This document shows positions 32,286-41,466 of a DNA stretch of 49,165 nucleotides, in pieces. The notes under the pieces are model-generated. The model ran no database searches. It worked only from the letters and a program-made list of their open reading frames with translations, and was not told the origin of the DNA. The translations under genes were made by a program, and so were the position numbers. Origin of the DNA: JAJDFU01 sp964641965 (GTDB lineage Bacteria > Bacteroidota > Bacteroidia > Chitinophagales > Saprospiraceae); NCBI GenBank assembly GCA_964641965.1, contig CAZXLD010000038.1:1-49165 (forward strand), given 5' to 3'. Within the stretch, counting starts at the first letter, position 1, and every line of letters starts with the position of its first letter.

Positions 32286-34358
32286 TCAATTACTCCCAAT
32301 CGTAAAGGACGCTTCACCAAAAGGACGCTGTTTTTCCTGCATGGCCTGAAAGGTATACAAGCCGCAGTCCAGGAATTCGGCATAGTCGGAGACACTCTCT
32401 CGGTATCCTCTCGGGTGGGCAAGTACTTGTTCTTCAGGAGAAAGCAATACATACAAGGGCTGCGAATTCTGTTGAAAATTCGTGATTTGGAAATCTGCCC
32501 ATTTGTTTCCAACATTTCGCAACTTGGCTCCTCTGGAGGCCGAAATCAGATCTTTTTTGAGGGGCTTCCGGTCATCTACATAGAGTGAAACCAGCACATA
32601 ATCTTCGCTTATTCTATTCCAGATTTCATCTTCGATCCAAATGTGTTCTTCCGTCTTCCGGCAATTGACACAACCGTAGCCCGTAAAATCGAGTAAAACC
32701 GGCTTGCCTTCTTCTCTTGCATAGGTGAGCCCCTCTTCATAATCCTTGAAGCAATCCAGGTTATTTGCGCACTTGTCATAGGATGAAAAACGTGCCTTCA
32801 GGTCTGCATCCAATTTAGGTGTTGGTAAAAAAAGGTTGTAATGAGCCGGCGGTGCCAGGCCGCTTAAGGCGCTGAGTGAATCGTAGGCCTGGGTTTTTTC
32901 ACTGTAGCGAAAGCCCAAGCTGAAATAAACTGCCAAGGCTAATGCCAGAACACCAAAGCTTTTACTGACCCAACCGATTTTTCGGTTTTTATTATCTAAG
33001 GGGAAGCGTATCAGACCAAACAAATACAGGGCTATTCCTAGCGCAATCAATAACCAGGCTCCCAGAAATAGCTCATAGGGCAGGATTCCCCAATGCTTGG
33101 TCATGTCTGCTACCGATAGAAACTTGAAAGCCAAAGCAAGCTCAATAAACCCAAGCAGCACTTTTACGGTATTCATCCAATCCCCGGAATTGGGTAATGC
33201 ATTCAAACCAGCCGGAAAAGCTGCAAATAAGGCAAACGGCAAAGCTAATGCGGTGGAAAAACCCAACATGACAATGAAGGGGCCCAAGCTGGATGTGGCA
33301 GAAAGAACCAGCGATTGTCCAATGATCGGACCGGTACAGGAAAAGGATACGATGGCTAACGTAAAGGCCATGAAGAAAATTCCGAGTAGGCCTCCTTTGT
33401 CAGCAAGGGCATCGCTTTTATTGGCCCAGCTACTGGGTAAGGTAAGTTCATAGAATCCAAAAAAAGAAAGGGCAAACAGCACAAAGATGGCAAAGAAAAA
33501 TACGTTAGCGATCCAATTGGTGGATAGTTCATTGAGGGCGGTTGGCCCTGCAAGTCCAGTCACCAACAAGCCAATGCTCACATAGATCACAATAATGGAA
33601 AACCCATAAAGTAGTGCATTTCGTAATCCTGTACGCCGGTCCTTACTTCGTTTGGTGAAAAAGCTCACCGTGAGCGGGATCATGGGAAACACGCAAGGAG
33701 TCAGTAAGGCCAAAAGGCCTCCGGCAAATCCTAGGAGAAAGGTCCAACCCAGATTGGCTCCGGTAGGGCTTCCTTCGGCCTCACCACAATTGCCGACAGG
33801 GTTGAGGTGGGATTCTTGCAAGGCAGCCACGGATTGATCCAAGGTGTCCGGTTTGTATGGCCCGGAAACAGGCGCTTGCTCGGAGGGACGTTGGACAAAT
33901 ACAAAGGTAAAGTCTACTGCTGTTGGTGGAAGGCACTTACTTTCATCACAGGTTTGAAACTCGAGAAAACCACTAATCGGTTGTAGCGTATCGTTCAGTC
34001 GAATGGGCTGGACCAGAATGGCTTTTTTGAACAATTTGCCAACCACCAGTTCGAAAGTATTATCGTAGCTTTCAATGAAAGGCTCACCAGCCTCTGTAGC
34101 TTTACCCTTTAACTCGAAATGAGGTCCCGCATCAAAATAAAGTGCAGTCGGGTTAGGCCCTAATTTATCTTCCGGGATATATTGGGAATAGATATACCAT
34201 CCTTCCTGAATCTCAGCTTCAAAGATCAGGTTGTATTGTTCCCCATCCACTTTTTCCCATTTCGTTTCCCAAGTAACGGGCTTCTGGATCCCTTGTCCGC
34301 TCAGGGAAGTCGGGATGGCAAACAGGCAGGGCAGAAAAATCCAAAGAAAGGAGCGCAT
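32286..34358 (-). CDS. dsbD: Thiol:disulfide interchange protein DsbD
   Basis: A 690-residue protein that carries reducing power across the inner membrane to periplasmic thiols. Order: signal peptide (MRSFLWIFLPCLFAIPTSLSGQG), N-terminal DsbD-alpha domain with CDESKCLPP, a membrane domain of eight helices (for example FLLGFAGGLLALLTPCVFPMIPL with its conserved Cys), and a C-terminal thioredoxin-like domain with CVNC in GYGCVNCRKTEEHIW. I chose ATG 34358, where a signal peptide begins; the longer frame to 34421 overlaps the previous gene. It is downstream of a free-standing DsbD-alpha-like gene. Confidence 0.92.
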   Translation of the reverse strand: MRSFLWIFLPCLFAIPTSLSGQGIQKPVTWETKWEKVDGEQYNLIFEAEIQEGWYIYSQYIPEDKLGPNPTALYFDAGPHFELKGKATEAGEPFIESYDNTFELVVGKLFKKAILVQPIRLNDTLQPISGFLEFQTCDESKCLPPTAVDFTFVFVQRPSEQAPVSGPYKPDTLDQSVAALQESHLNPVGNCGEAEGSPTGANLGWTFLLGFAGGLLALLTPCVFPMIPLTVSFFTKRSKDRRTGLRNALLYGFSIIVIYVSIGLLVTGLAGPTALNELSTNWIANVFFFAIFVLFALSFFGFYELTLPSSWANKSDALADKGGLLGIFFMAFTLAIVSFSCTGPIIGQSLVLSATSSLGPFIVMLGFSTALALPFALFAAFPAGLNALPNSGDWMNTVKVLLGFIELALAFKFLSVADMTKHWGILPYELFLGAWLLIALGIALYLFGLIRFPLDNKNRKIGWVSKSFGVLALALAVYFSLGFRYSEKTQAYDSLSALSGLAPPAHYNLFLPTPKLDADLKARFSSYDKCANNLDCFKDYEEGLTYAREEGKPVLLDFTGYGCVNCRKTEEHIWIEDEIWNRISEDYVLVSLYVDDRKPLKKDLISASRGAKLRNVGNKWADFQITNFQQNSQPLYVLLSPEEQVLAHPRGYRESVSDYAEFLDCGLYTFQAMQEKQRPFGEASFTIGSN

Positions 34359-34378
34359 ATTAAATGCTTTGCTTGGCC

Positions 34379-34828
34379 TCAAAATTTGAAACTGAAAGGA
34401 ACTTCCTTGGGGGGGAGGCAAGTCTCGTCGTTACAGGTCATGTACTCTAGAAACCCTTTGATCTCTGCAGGGTTCTCGTCCAGGATTACTTTTTGGATAA
34501 GTATAACGTTTCCGGAAAACTTGACCACCTCCATATCGAATATGGGATCGAAGCCCTCTTCTCGTTTACCGGTCTCTGAAGCCTTTCCTTCCAACTGGTA
34601 TTTGGGAGAGGCATCAAAAAATAAACTCGTCGGAATGGGCCCTGAATCTCCATCCAGAAATTGACTGTAGATGTACCATCCGGGGGCTACCTTTGCCTTG
34701 AAGAATAAACGGTATTCTTTTCCTTCGATATGCTGGGCTGAAAAGTCCCACTCCACCGGATTGAAGCGTTGGGAGAGTAAGGAGAAGGAAGAAAGCAGGC
34801 TGATGAGAACTACGAGGATCGCGTTCAT
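34379..34828 (-). CDS. Free-standing DsbD N-terminal-domain protein
   Basis: A 149-residue secreted protein: a short signal peptide (MNAILVVLISLLSSFSLLS) followed by one DsbD-alpha domain. It resembles the N-terminal domain of the adjacent DsbD: APGWYIYSQFLDGDSGPIPTSLFFDASPKYQLEGKA parallels EGWYIYSQYIPEDKLGPNPTALYFDAGPHFELKGKA, and both have a Cys pair (CNDETCLPP here, CDESKCLPP in DsbD). It is 20 bp upstream of dsbD on the same strand, so probably cotranscribed, and likely arose by domain duplication. It may shuttle electrons from DsbD to periplasmic targets. That function is inference. Confidence 0.85.
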   Translation of the reverse strand: MNAILVVLISLLSSFSLLSQRFNPVEWDFSAQHIEGKEYRLFFKAKVAPGWYIYSQFLDGDSGPIPTSLFFDASPKYQLEGKASETGKREEGFDPIFDMEVVKFSGNVILIQKVILDENPAEIKGFLEYMTCNDETCLPPKEVPFSFKF

Positions 34829-34916
34829 GAAATTATTTTCCGATTTAAATTTAAAAGTAACTTCCTCCGTGGTGATTGGTGGAATTCATCAGCGGGAATA
34901 ACGGAAGATTAACAAA

Positions 34917-35627
34917 TTAAGAAACAAGTGTTCCCATATGGCTTAAAAGGGAATCAAACAGGACTTTTCCATCCTCATTTCCCAAAATAGCCTCTGAAGC
35001 TCTTTCAGGATGCGGCATCATGCCAAAAACGTTTCGATTTTCATTACAAATTCCGGCGATATTGCGTTCAGAACCGTTGGGGTTGGCTTCTGGGGTAACT
35101 GACCCATTGGGATCGCAATAGCGGAAAAGGATTTGTCCATTTGCCTCTAATTGGTCCAGCTGATCCGATTCTGCAAAGTACCTTCCTTCTGCGTGCGCAA
35201 TTGGGATTTTCAAAACCTGCCCTGGCTTTGTTAAAGCAGTTAGCGGACTGTTGGAGTGTTCGGTACGCAACCAACTATTCTTGCAAACAAACTTTTGGTT
35301 ATGGTTTCGGAGCAAGACCCCGGGGAGTAAACCAGCTTCACAAAGGATCTGAAAACCATTGCAAATGCCTAAAACGTGTCCTCCAGACGCAGCAAAGGTA
35401 CCAACAGCTTGCATAATATGCGAAAAGCGGGCAATAGCGCCTGCCCGAAGGTAATCCCCGTAGGAAAAGCCACCTGGCAAAACAATACAATCTCCTGAAC
35501 CTAATCCGCCCAGGTCGTAATCCTTATGCCAAATCTTTCGGGTATTAGCACCCATGACATTGCCCAGAACGTGCATCATGTCATCGTCGCAATTGGAACC
35601 TGGAAATACGACTACTCCAAATTTCAT
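34917..35627 (-). CDS. purQ: Phosphoribosylformylglycinamidine synthase glutaminase subunit PurQ
   Basis: Class I glutamine amidotransferase subunit that feeds ammonia to PurL in step four of purine synthesis. The 236-residue protein starts MKFGVVVFPGSNCDDD and has the nucleophile Cys89 in LGICNGFQIL and the His/Glu pair in MMPHPERA. The frame is open to 35675 but ATG 35627 is the family start. It lies 44 bp after the DUF6427 gene on the same strand. No other pur gene is adjacent. Confidence 0.95.
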   Translation of the reverse strand: MKFGVVVFPGSNCDDDMMHVLGNVMGANTRKIWHKDYDLGGLGSGDCIVLPGGFSYGDYLRAGAIARFSHIMQAVGTFAASGGHVLGICNGFQILCEAGLLPGVLLRNHNQKFVCKNSWLRTEHSNSPLTALTKPGQVLKIPIAHAEGRYFAESDQLDQLEANGQILFRYCDPNGSVTPEANPNGSERNIAGICNENRNVFGMMPHPERASEAILGNEDGKVLFDSLLSHMGTLVS

Positions 35628-35671
35628 AGTACTGCTGCTTTGTGCAAAAATAGGGAAAACACCCGGATGGA

Positions 35672-36763
35672 TCACCCAATCGATAAAAATGCAGGGCCAT
35701 ACTGGAAAAAGGCATGTAATGCCAAAAGTAAAACATGCGCACCCTCGGCAATGCCAGGAGACCAGCGGCTAAGATTCATACACAAAAAGAAGCTTAGGGG
35801 CATGGAGAAAACGATCAGCATGTCCAGGTTTAGATCTGCCGAAAATAGGGCTACCACACCCGTGAAGAGGAGTAATAAATACACAATTTCAATCACCTTT
35901 CTTACCGCCATGGATTTTTTGGACAGGTAATAAGATCGATAGGTAAGGACCACAATTAAAAAAAAGGCAAATGGGAGCAATGCCCATAAACCAAACAAGC
36001 TGGTGGCGTTTTGCCAATTTAAAATGCGAAAGCCGGATTGATAGTGCTCCAGAAAAGCGGGTAATCTACCGAGGTAGAAGCAAATAGAGGTGGCTAGAAC
36101 AAAAGGGGTAAGGAACCCTGTGCCTATGAGGTAATACTCCTTCAGGTTAATCGACCGAAGGGAACTTAGCCCAATTAACCCAACGGGTAGGTAAAGGAGA
36201 AAGGAAGGGGAAAACAAGGATGCACATCCGATCCACAGCCCTGCGTTGAAAAGCCTGTAAATGGGTTCAAATTTGCGATAGGTTCCCGAGAGTTGGTCAA
36301 TGCCCGCCCATACCAGAAAGCCGGCGGGAATCAGAAAGGTAAAGCCCAGGCATTCCGGGATCAAAGAACTGAGAAGCAGAAATAGAAGCCCTGGAAATAG
36401 GGTTATTTCCCGATCCACCCGTTGAACGGCTACCGTTATGCTTATATAGGTGGCAATAGCAATGAGTCCGGTAAAAGTAAAGAGCTCTCTAGCCCACCAA
36501 TGCAGGTTTAATTGATCCAATATTTCCGGAAAAAGATCATGTCCTTGAATCTCGATAGGTTGGCGGTCTGGAAAGAAATAAACAGGTAGCCGTAGTAATA
36601 CCAGGTATGGCACATATAAAATGGAAGCTAATAGCTGATTCGTTCTAAAAATGCTGAGCAAGGAAAGGGCTTTTAAGTATAAGCGAAAATAAGAAATGGT
36701 CACTGGAAAAAAGGAATAGGACTGCGCCTCTGCTCCTATTGCTCCTCCTATTTTACCTGACAT
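35672..36763 (-). CDS. DUF6427 multi-pass membrane protein
   Basis: A protein of up to 363 residues with about ten hydrophobic helices. It shows the Bacteroidota DUF6427 start LSIFRTNQLLASILYVPYLVLLRLPVYFFP and QLNLHWWAREL. The start is uncertain: ATG 36763 gives about 20 extra residues with no family match; GTG 36703 and TTG 36661 are closer to the family start. Function is not known. The family is often found next to purine or cell-envelope genes, and here it precedes purQ by 44 bp. Confidence 0.78.
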   Translation of the reverse strand: MSGKIGGAIGAEAQSYSFFPVTISYFRLYLKALSLLSIFRTNQLLASILYVPYLVLLRLPVYFFPDRQPIEIQGHDLFPEILDQLNLHWWARELFTFTGLIAIATYISITVAVQRVDREITLFPGLLFLLLSSLIPECLGFTFLIPAGFLVWAGIDQLSGTYRKFEPIYRLFNAGLWIGCASLFSPSFLLYLPVGLIGLSSLRSINLKEYYLIGTGFLTPFVLATSICFYLGRLPAFLEHYQSGFRILNWQNATSLFGLWALLPFAFFLIVVLTYRSYYLSKKSMAVRKVIEIVYLLLLFTGVVALFSADLNLDMLIVFSMPLSFFLCMNLSRWSPGIAEGAHVLLLALHAFFQYGPAFLSIG

Positions 36764-36944
36764 GAAGCTTGCCTTTCCTTCACCATCGTTAGGATATTTT
36801 TAAGAAACGTAAAAAAAAGCTTAAAAATTTATATGGAATTTTTGTGCGAACAGACTCTTGTTTAGTGAATGGACATTAGAACCGAACCTCAGCAGGAATC
36901 ACAAGAGATTAAAGACCCCACTTTAATTTTCGCTCTCTAACATC

Positions 36945-36969
36945 AGCCCGGTTCTTATCGAATCGGGCT
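36945..36969 (-). terminator. Weak hairpin at the 3' end of the hydrolase gene
   Basis: AGCCCG (36945-36950) and CGGGCT (36964-36969) form a 6-bp stem over the last codons and stop of the hydrolase gene. No strong T-run follows on the minus strand, so it is only a possible terminator. Confidence 0.3.
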
Positions 36970-37797
36970 ATTTGCATTGAGAAATTCCAAGGTAACCTCT
37001 AACAAGAGATTCGAAGCAGGGGGTAATGCCTGATCAGTCCAAGGGTGCCGACCTCCAAAGACATGGTCCCCACCGGGGATAATGGAAATCCGACTATCCG
37101 GAGTTAATGCTTTTAACCGATGGGCCGCCTCCACTGGTACAGCCTCATCCTGATCCCCATGTACAATCAAGTAAGGTTTATGGAGTTGGGATCCGATCAA
37201 ATCGATATCCAGTTTTTCCGAATTGGCCTGGAAGTCCTCATACAGGGCATAGTTAATCTGTAAGACTTGACGGGTCCGATAATTCACCATCGAATAGAAG
37301 CCCTTGGTTTTCCAATTTTCCAGAAACTGATCGTCCGGCCATGCATAGGCCAAGGATGCGACAGCCCCCCAGGTGACCACACCAGCAACACGGGGGTCGA
37401 AGGTAGTTTGGGACAGGCAAATAGGGCCACTCCGGCTATGTCCGATGAGAAAAAGATTAGGCCGTATGGGTTCCGGGATAACCTCCGGTTGTTGGAGTGC
37501 CCAGTTTATGACCGCATTTAAATCGGACAGTTCTTTGGAATGCGTATTCTCTGAGAAAGCGGTCGTATCTGCTATTTCGAATCGGTCTTCAGGCGTGGTT
37601 CCGTTGTGGGAGTAATTAAACGCTATAAAGGGGTAGCCTTGGGCTGCAAAGTTTTGCCCAAGCAACCACCAATGCCCCCAATCCTTGAATCCTTTAACTC
37701 CATGTGCAAAAATTATCCACCCCCTGGGAGAGGTTCCAGGATAGACATCCAATAGAATAGGCCGCTCATTTGCTCCTGGAATCTGTATATTTTTCAT
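36955..37797 (-). CDS. Alpha/beta hydrolase (dienelactone hydrolase-like)
   Basis: A 280-residue soluble alpha/beta hydrolase. The oxyanion region is FAHGVKGFKDWG, the nucleophile elbow is GHSRSG (Ser), the acid lies in HGDQDEAVP (Asp) and the base in GGDHVFGG (His). No signal peptide is seen, so it is cytoplasmic. The overall pattern (HG-x-KGFKDWG, HNGTTPEDRFEIADTTAFSENTHSKELSDL) is a recurring Bacteroidota group without a known substrate. It could be an esterase or peptidase. Confidence 0.82.
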   Translation of the reverse strand: MKNIQIPGANERPILLDVYPGTSPRGWIIFAHGVKGFKDWGHWWLLGQNFAAQGYPFIAFNYSHNGTTPEDRFEIADTTAFSENTHSKELSDLNAVINWALQQPEVIPEPIRPNLFLIGHSRSGPICLSQTTFDPRVAGVVTWGAVASLAYAWPDDQFLENWKTKGFYSMVNYRTRQVLQINYALYEDFQANSEKLDIDLIGSQLHKPYLIVHGDQDEAVPVEAAHRLKALTPDSRISIIPGGDHVFGGRHPWTDQALPPASNLLLEVTLEFLNANSPIR

Positions 37798-37915
37798 GTT
37801 GTTTTAGGTGATTTTTGTTTAATGGAAACGGAGGTGCCAGCCCAACCGGATAAACAACCTTTCAAGGGTTTGTGCTTTTTATCCAAAAGTCGCTCCATGA
37901 AGATGGGTTGCCCTT

Positions 37916-39166
37916 TTACGATTTGATCTGCCGAATGGGAAGCTTGGCAAGGCTTCCAATTTTAGGATAAGAAAGATAATGTTTTACCACTACCCTGGGA
38001 TTGATATCATGATCCGCATTTTCAGATAAGGGAGCGACCTGACCTCCTTTATATAAGATCATAATTTCATCCTTTGAAGTGCTATAGGCACTATTGGTCT
38101 CTTTACCGGTATACACAAGGTAATTCGCCATTTCCTCGGTAATGCCCAATTCCCGGCAAACTATTGCTTTGATTTCAGCGACTTTTTCCAATGGAAAGGG
38201 CTGGTTGCTGAACTCAAGTCGGAATAACTTCCGGTCCAAAAGACCTGAGGAAAGGTAGCGTAACATGGGGTCCCCATGGGATTTCCAGGTTTTTAAGGCA
38301 AACATGATATCGTTATCATCCAGCTGAGCAAAATAATGCAGGAGCTTATCGCGCTCGGTATGAAAATCCTTTTCTTCAAATTCATTATCCAGAAAAAAAG
38401 TCAAATAAGGCCCGGCCGGCACATCAACGCCTTCTCGATGTAAGTGTCGAGCTCGTTCCAGGGTGCGTACCAGCATTTGTTCAGCAGATAAAACCGTCTT
38501 GTGCAGATACACTTGCCAATACATCAATCGCCGGGCGATCAAAAACTTTTGTAGGGAATAAATGCCTTTTTCCTCAACTACGAGTTGGCCTTGGTGGACT
38601 GAAAGCATTTTGATAATCCGGTCATAGCTAATGACCCCTTCCGATACGCCCGTGTAAAAACTGTCCCGGCTCAGATAATCCATCCGGTCCATATCAAGTT
38701 GGCCTGAAACCAGCTGATGTAAAAATGGCTGATGGTGGCTATTCTTAAAAATGCGGATTGCCAGGTCGAAAGATCCGTTAAACGCTTCGTTTAACTTTTC
38801 CAGGTACAATAAGGAAAGCGATTCGTGCGGCACTCGGATCAAGGTATTTTCCAGGGTATGGGAAAACGGACCATGACCAATATCGTGCAATAGGATCGCT
38901 ATACCTGCCCCTTCTTCTTCCTCTTTGGTCAACTGGGCTCCTTTTTCCCGAAGGACATTCAGCGCCTGGCTCATGAGGTGAAATGCCCCAAGAGCGTGGT
39001 GAAACCGGGTGTGCAGGGCTCCCGGGTACACATAATGCGTTAAGCTAACCTGCTTGATCCGCCTGAGCCGTTGAAAATAGGGGTGTTCCAGCAGGTCAAA
39101 CAGGACCCCGTAAGGGACAGCCACAAATCCATATACCGGGTCGTTGAATATCTTTTTTTGCTGCAT
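37916..39166 (-). CDS. HD-domain phosphohydrolase
   Basis: A 416-residue soluble protein of the HD superfamily related to dNTP triphosphohydrolases (YwfO/SAMHD1-like). It begins MQQKKIFNDPVYGFVAVP and has the metal ligands HTRFHHALGAFHL (His52 region) and LLHDIGHGPFSHTLE (His94-Asp95), then SGQLDMDRMDYLSRDSFYTG, a hallmark of this subgroup. I chose ATG 39166; the frame extends to 39328 without likeness. The substrate is not certain. It is divergent from porX, with 160 bp between them. Confidence 0.88.
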   Translation of the reverse strand: MQQKKIFNDPVYGFVAVPYGVLFDLLEHPYFQRLRRIKQVSLTHYVYPGALHTRFHHALGAFHLMSQALNVLREKGAQLTKEEEEGAGIAILLHDIGHGPFSHTLENTLIRVPHESLSLLYLEKLNEAFNGSFDLAIRIFKNSHHQPFLHQLVSGQLDMDRMDYLSRDSFYTGVSEGVISYDRIIKMLSVHQGQLVVEEKGIYSLQKFLIARRLMYWQVYLHKTVLSAEQMLVRTLERARHLHREGVDVPAGPYLTFFLDNEFEEKDFHTERDKLLHYFAQLDDNDIMFALKTWKSHGDPMLRYLSSGLLDRKLFRLEFSNQPFPLEKVAEIKAIVCRELGITEEMANYLVYTGKETNSAYSTSKDEIMILYKGGQVAPLSENADHDINPRVVVKHYLSYPKIGSLAKLPIRQIKS

Positions 39167-39326
39167 AAACGGGAGAATGGGGAAGGTGACCCAAGATTTT
39201 CTTTTCTTATCCACAACAAATCTGAATAAAAACCGGCTAGAACAGAAGAATGGCAGGCGTAAATCCGTTCGAATTGACCGACGAATGGTTATTTTACTAG
39301 AACCTATTAAATAAACAACTGGTAGC

Positions 39327-40889
39327 ATGTCTGATAAAGTGAAAATATTGTGGGCTGATGACGAAATTGATTTGCTGAAACCGCACCTGTTGTTTCTGGA
39401 AAAAAAGGGCTACGAACTCGTTACTGTAACCAATGGTCATGATGCCTTGGAAGAAATTCGAGAAGATCGCCAAATTGAGATCGTGTTCCTGGACGAATCC
39501 ATGCCTGGCTTGACAGGGCTTGAAACCCTCGAAATGCTCAAAGAGGAACAGCCTCAGCTTCCGGTAGTGATGATTACCAAAAATGAGGAAGAGGACCTCA
39601 TGGAGCAGGCACTCTCCTCGAAAATCTTCGATTATCTGATCAAGCCGGTGAAGCCTTATCAGATCCTGCTTACGCTAAAGAAAATTGTCGATAAAAAGCG
39701 CATTCTTGAAGAAGGGGTACGATCAAGATACCTGCAAGACCATCGAAACCTGAGTATGCTGATCAGTAGCGGTCCTGATTACAAGGAATGGGTCAGTGTT
39801 TATCAACGCATTATTAAGTGGGAGCAAGAATTTGAAGATCACGACGAACTGGATATGGTAACCCAATTGCTCAATGATCAAAAAGAGGAGGCCAACAGTT
39901 CGTTCTTCAAATATATTTCCAAAAACTACCTGGACTGGATGAAGGGCGGACAGGAAGGCCCGTTAATGTCCCCGGATTTGATGCGGACCAAGGTGTTTCC
40001 TTTGCTGAAAGACGAAGAGCCCATTCTTTTATTGTTGTTAGATAACTTGCGCTATGACCAGTGGCAGGTTATCAAACCATTTATCACCGAAAACTATCGC
40101 ATTCTGGAAGAAGACTTCTTTTACAGCATTCTTCCAACCACTACCCAGTACAGCCGCAATGCCATTTTTGCAGGTATGAACCCCCTGGATATCCAGAAAC
40201 GCTTCAAGAATTGGTGGCGGTATGACTTCGAGAAAGGGAGCAAAAACCAATATGAAGAACAGTTACTCCAAGCCCAGATGGACCGGTTGATCCGCCGGAA
40301 TCTTCGAATGGAGTATCTCAAAATCACCAACTCCGGTCAATCCAAACAACTTCCAAATCAGGCGTTGAATTTCCTGAATAACGATCTGACTGTCGTTGTA
40401 TACAACCTATTGGATATTCTTTCTCATCTGAGAAATGAGAGCGATATGTTCCGTGAGCTTTCTCGTGATGACAAGGCTTATCGATCCCTTACTCAAAGCT
40501 GGTTTGAAAATTCTTCCCTGATGGAAATGTTGAAAAAACTATCCGATCGGAAATATAAGTTGGTCATTTGTACGGATCATGGTACCATTCGGGTCAATAA
40601 ACCTTCCAAGGTTATCGGAGATAAAGAAACAACTACCAACTTGCGGTACAAAGTCGGGAAAAACCTGAAGTATGTCGAAGAGGATGTATTGGCTGTTCGC
40701 AATCCGGAAGAAGCTCAACTGCCCAAGCCCAATGTCAGCTCCACCTATATTTTTGCCAAGGAAGATGTTTATTTTCTTTATCCCAACAACTACAACCAAT
40801 ACCTACACCAATACAGCGATACGTTTCAGCACGGGGGGATTTCGTTGGAGGAGATGATTTGTCCGGTAATTCAGTTGGAGCCTAAATAG
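39327..40889 (+). CDS. porX: Type IX secretion system regulator PorX (receiver plus PglZ domain)
   Basis: A 520-residue response regulator. Residues 1-120 are a receiver domain with acidic pocket Asp11/Asp12, phospho-acceptor Asp56 (FLDESMPG), Thr84 and Lys106 (LIKPVKP). The C-terminal PglZ domain is alkaline-phosphatase-like: ILLLLLDNLRYDQW, SILPTTTQYSRNAIFAGM, CTDHGTIRV and DTFQHGGISLEEMICP carry metal ligands. PorX works with kinase PorY and sigma factor SigP in controlling type IX secretion genes, and its PglZ domain has been reported to act on cyclic or linear oligonucleotides. Length and domain order are standard. No porY is adjacent. Confidence 0.96.
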   Translation: MSDKVKILWADDEIDLLKPHLLFLEKKGYELVTVTNGHDALEEIREDRQIEIVFLDESMPGLTGLETLEMLKEEQPQLPVVMITKNEEEDLMEQALSSKIFDYLIKPVKPYQILLTLKKIVDKKRILEEGVRSRYLQDHRNLSMLISSGPDYKEWVSVYQRIIKWEQEFEDHDELDMVTQLLNDQKEEANSSFFKYISKNYLDWMKGGQEGPLMSPDLMRTKVFPLLKDEEPILLLLLDNLRYDQWQVIKPFITENYRILEEDFFYSILPTTTQYSRNAIFAGMNPLDIQKRFKNWWRYDFEKGSKNQYEEQLLQAQMDRLIRRNLRMEYLKITNSGQSKQLPNQALNFLNNDLTVVVYNLLDILSHLRNESDMFRELSRDDKAYRSLTQSWFENSSLMEMLKKLSDRKYKLVICTDHGTIRVNKPSKVIGDKETTTNLRYKVGKNLKYVEEDVLAVRNPEEAQLPKPNVSSTYIFAKEDVYFLYPNNYNQYLHQYSDTFQHGGISLEEMICPVIQLEPK

Positions 40890-40898
40890 TTTGGGTAA

Positions 40899-40930
40899 CC
40901 ACCTGAACTTAAAGCAGGTGGGCTTTCATT
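40899..40930 (+). terminator. porX terminator
   Basis: Stem CCACCTG/CAGGTGG (40899-40905 and 40915-40921) with a 9-base loop, followed by GCTTTCATT. It lies 9 bp after the porX stop. The T-run is short, so confidence is moderate. Confidence 0.55.
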
Positions 40931-40983
40931 AATTCAGTAGAGGATCGGGAGCAAGAGTCGAAGAAAGGGGATGCGATATGCCT

Positions 40984-41436
40984 CTACGCATTGGCTTTTA
41001 GGGCATGTGGTATACCTGGATATCGCCTTACGAAATCGTCGTACAGCTGTTTTGCCATTACAAAGTTGACATTCCGACCTAGTTTACCCCGCTCCCGCAG
41101 GCGAATGATAGCTACAGTGAGAAACAAGAAGGTACTTATGTGGGTGTTTTCCACGCTGGCGTAAGGATATCGATATGTTTTAAAATAATTGGTTACGTAT
41201 AGGTGATCTTCATCCAATTCTACCCTTCTGAGCTTGAGCAAGGTAAAGTATAGGATGACTGCGCCGGATAAAAAAATAGCTAGCAGGATCCACTTGAGGG
41301 TACCAAAAGGCAAATTGGCAGTACCATCATAGGCAAAAACGGCAAACGTAAGGGAGCCAAAAAATACCAGCCAGAAGACCGGGAAAAAAATATTGAGTGC
41401 CAAAGTGGCATTGGATGAAATCCGTTGAGTAGACAT
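40984..41436 (-). CDS. Two-helix membrane protein of unknown function
   Basis: A 150-residue protein with two N-terminal transmembrane helices (LNIFFPVFWLVFFGSLTFAVFAY, WILLAIFLSGAVILYFTLL) and a cytoplasmic tail (RRVELDEDHLYVTNYFKTYRYPYASVENT) that resembles a small bacterial PH-like domain. Function unknown. It is 30 bp after tatC on the same strand, so probably in its operon. Confidence 0.7.
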   Translation of the reverse strand: MSTQRISSNATLALNIFFPVFWLVFFGSLTFAVFAYDGTANLPFGTLKWILLAIFLSGAVILYFTLLKLRRVELDEDHLYVTNYFKTYRYPYASVENTHISTFLFLTVAIIRLRERGKLGRNVNFVMAKQLYDDFVRRYPGIPHALKANA

Positions 41437-41466
41437 GTATTGTAAATCGAGTTGGTTGATTAGCCG

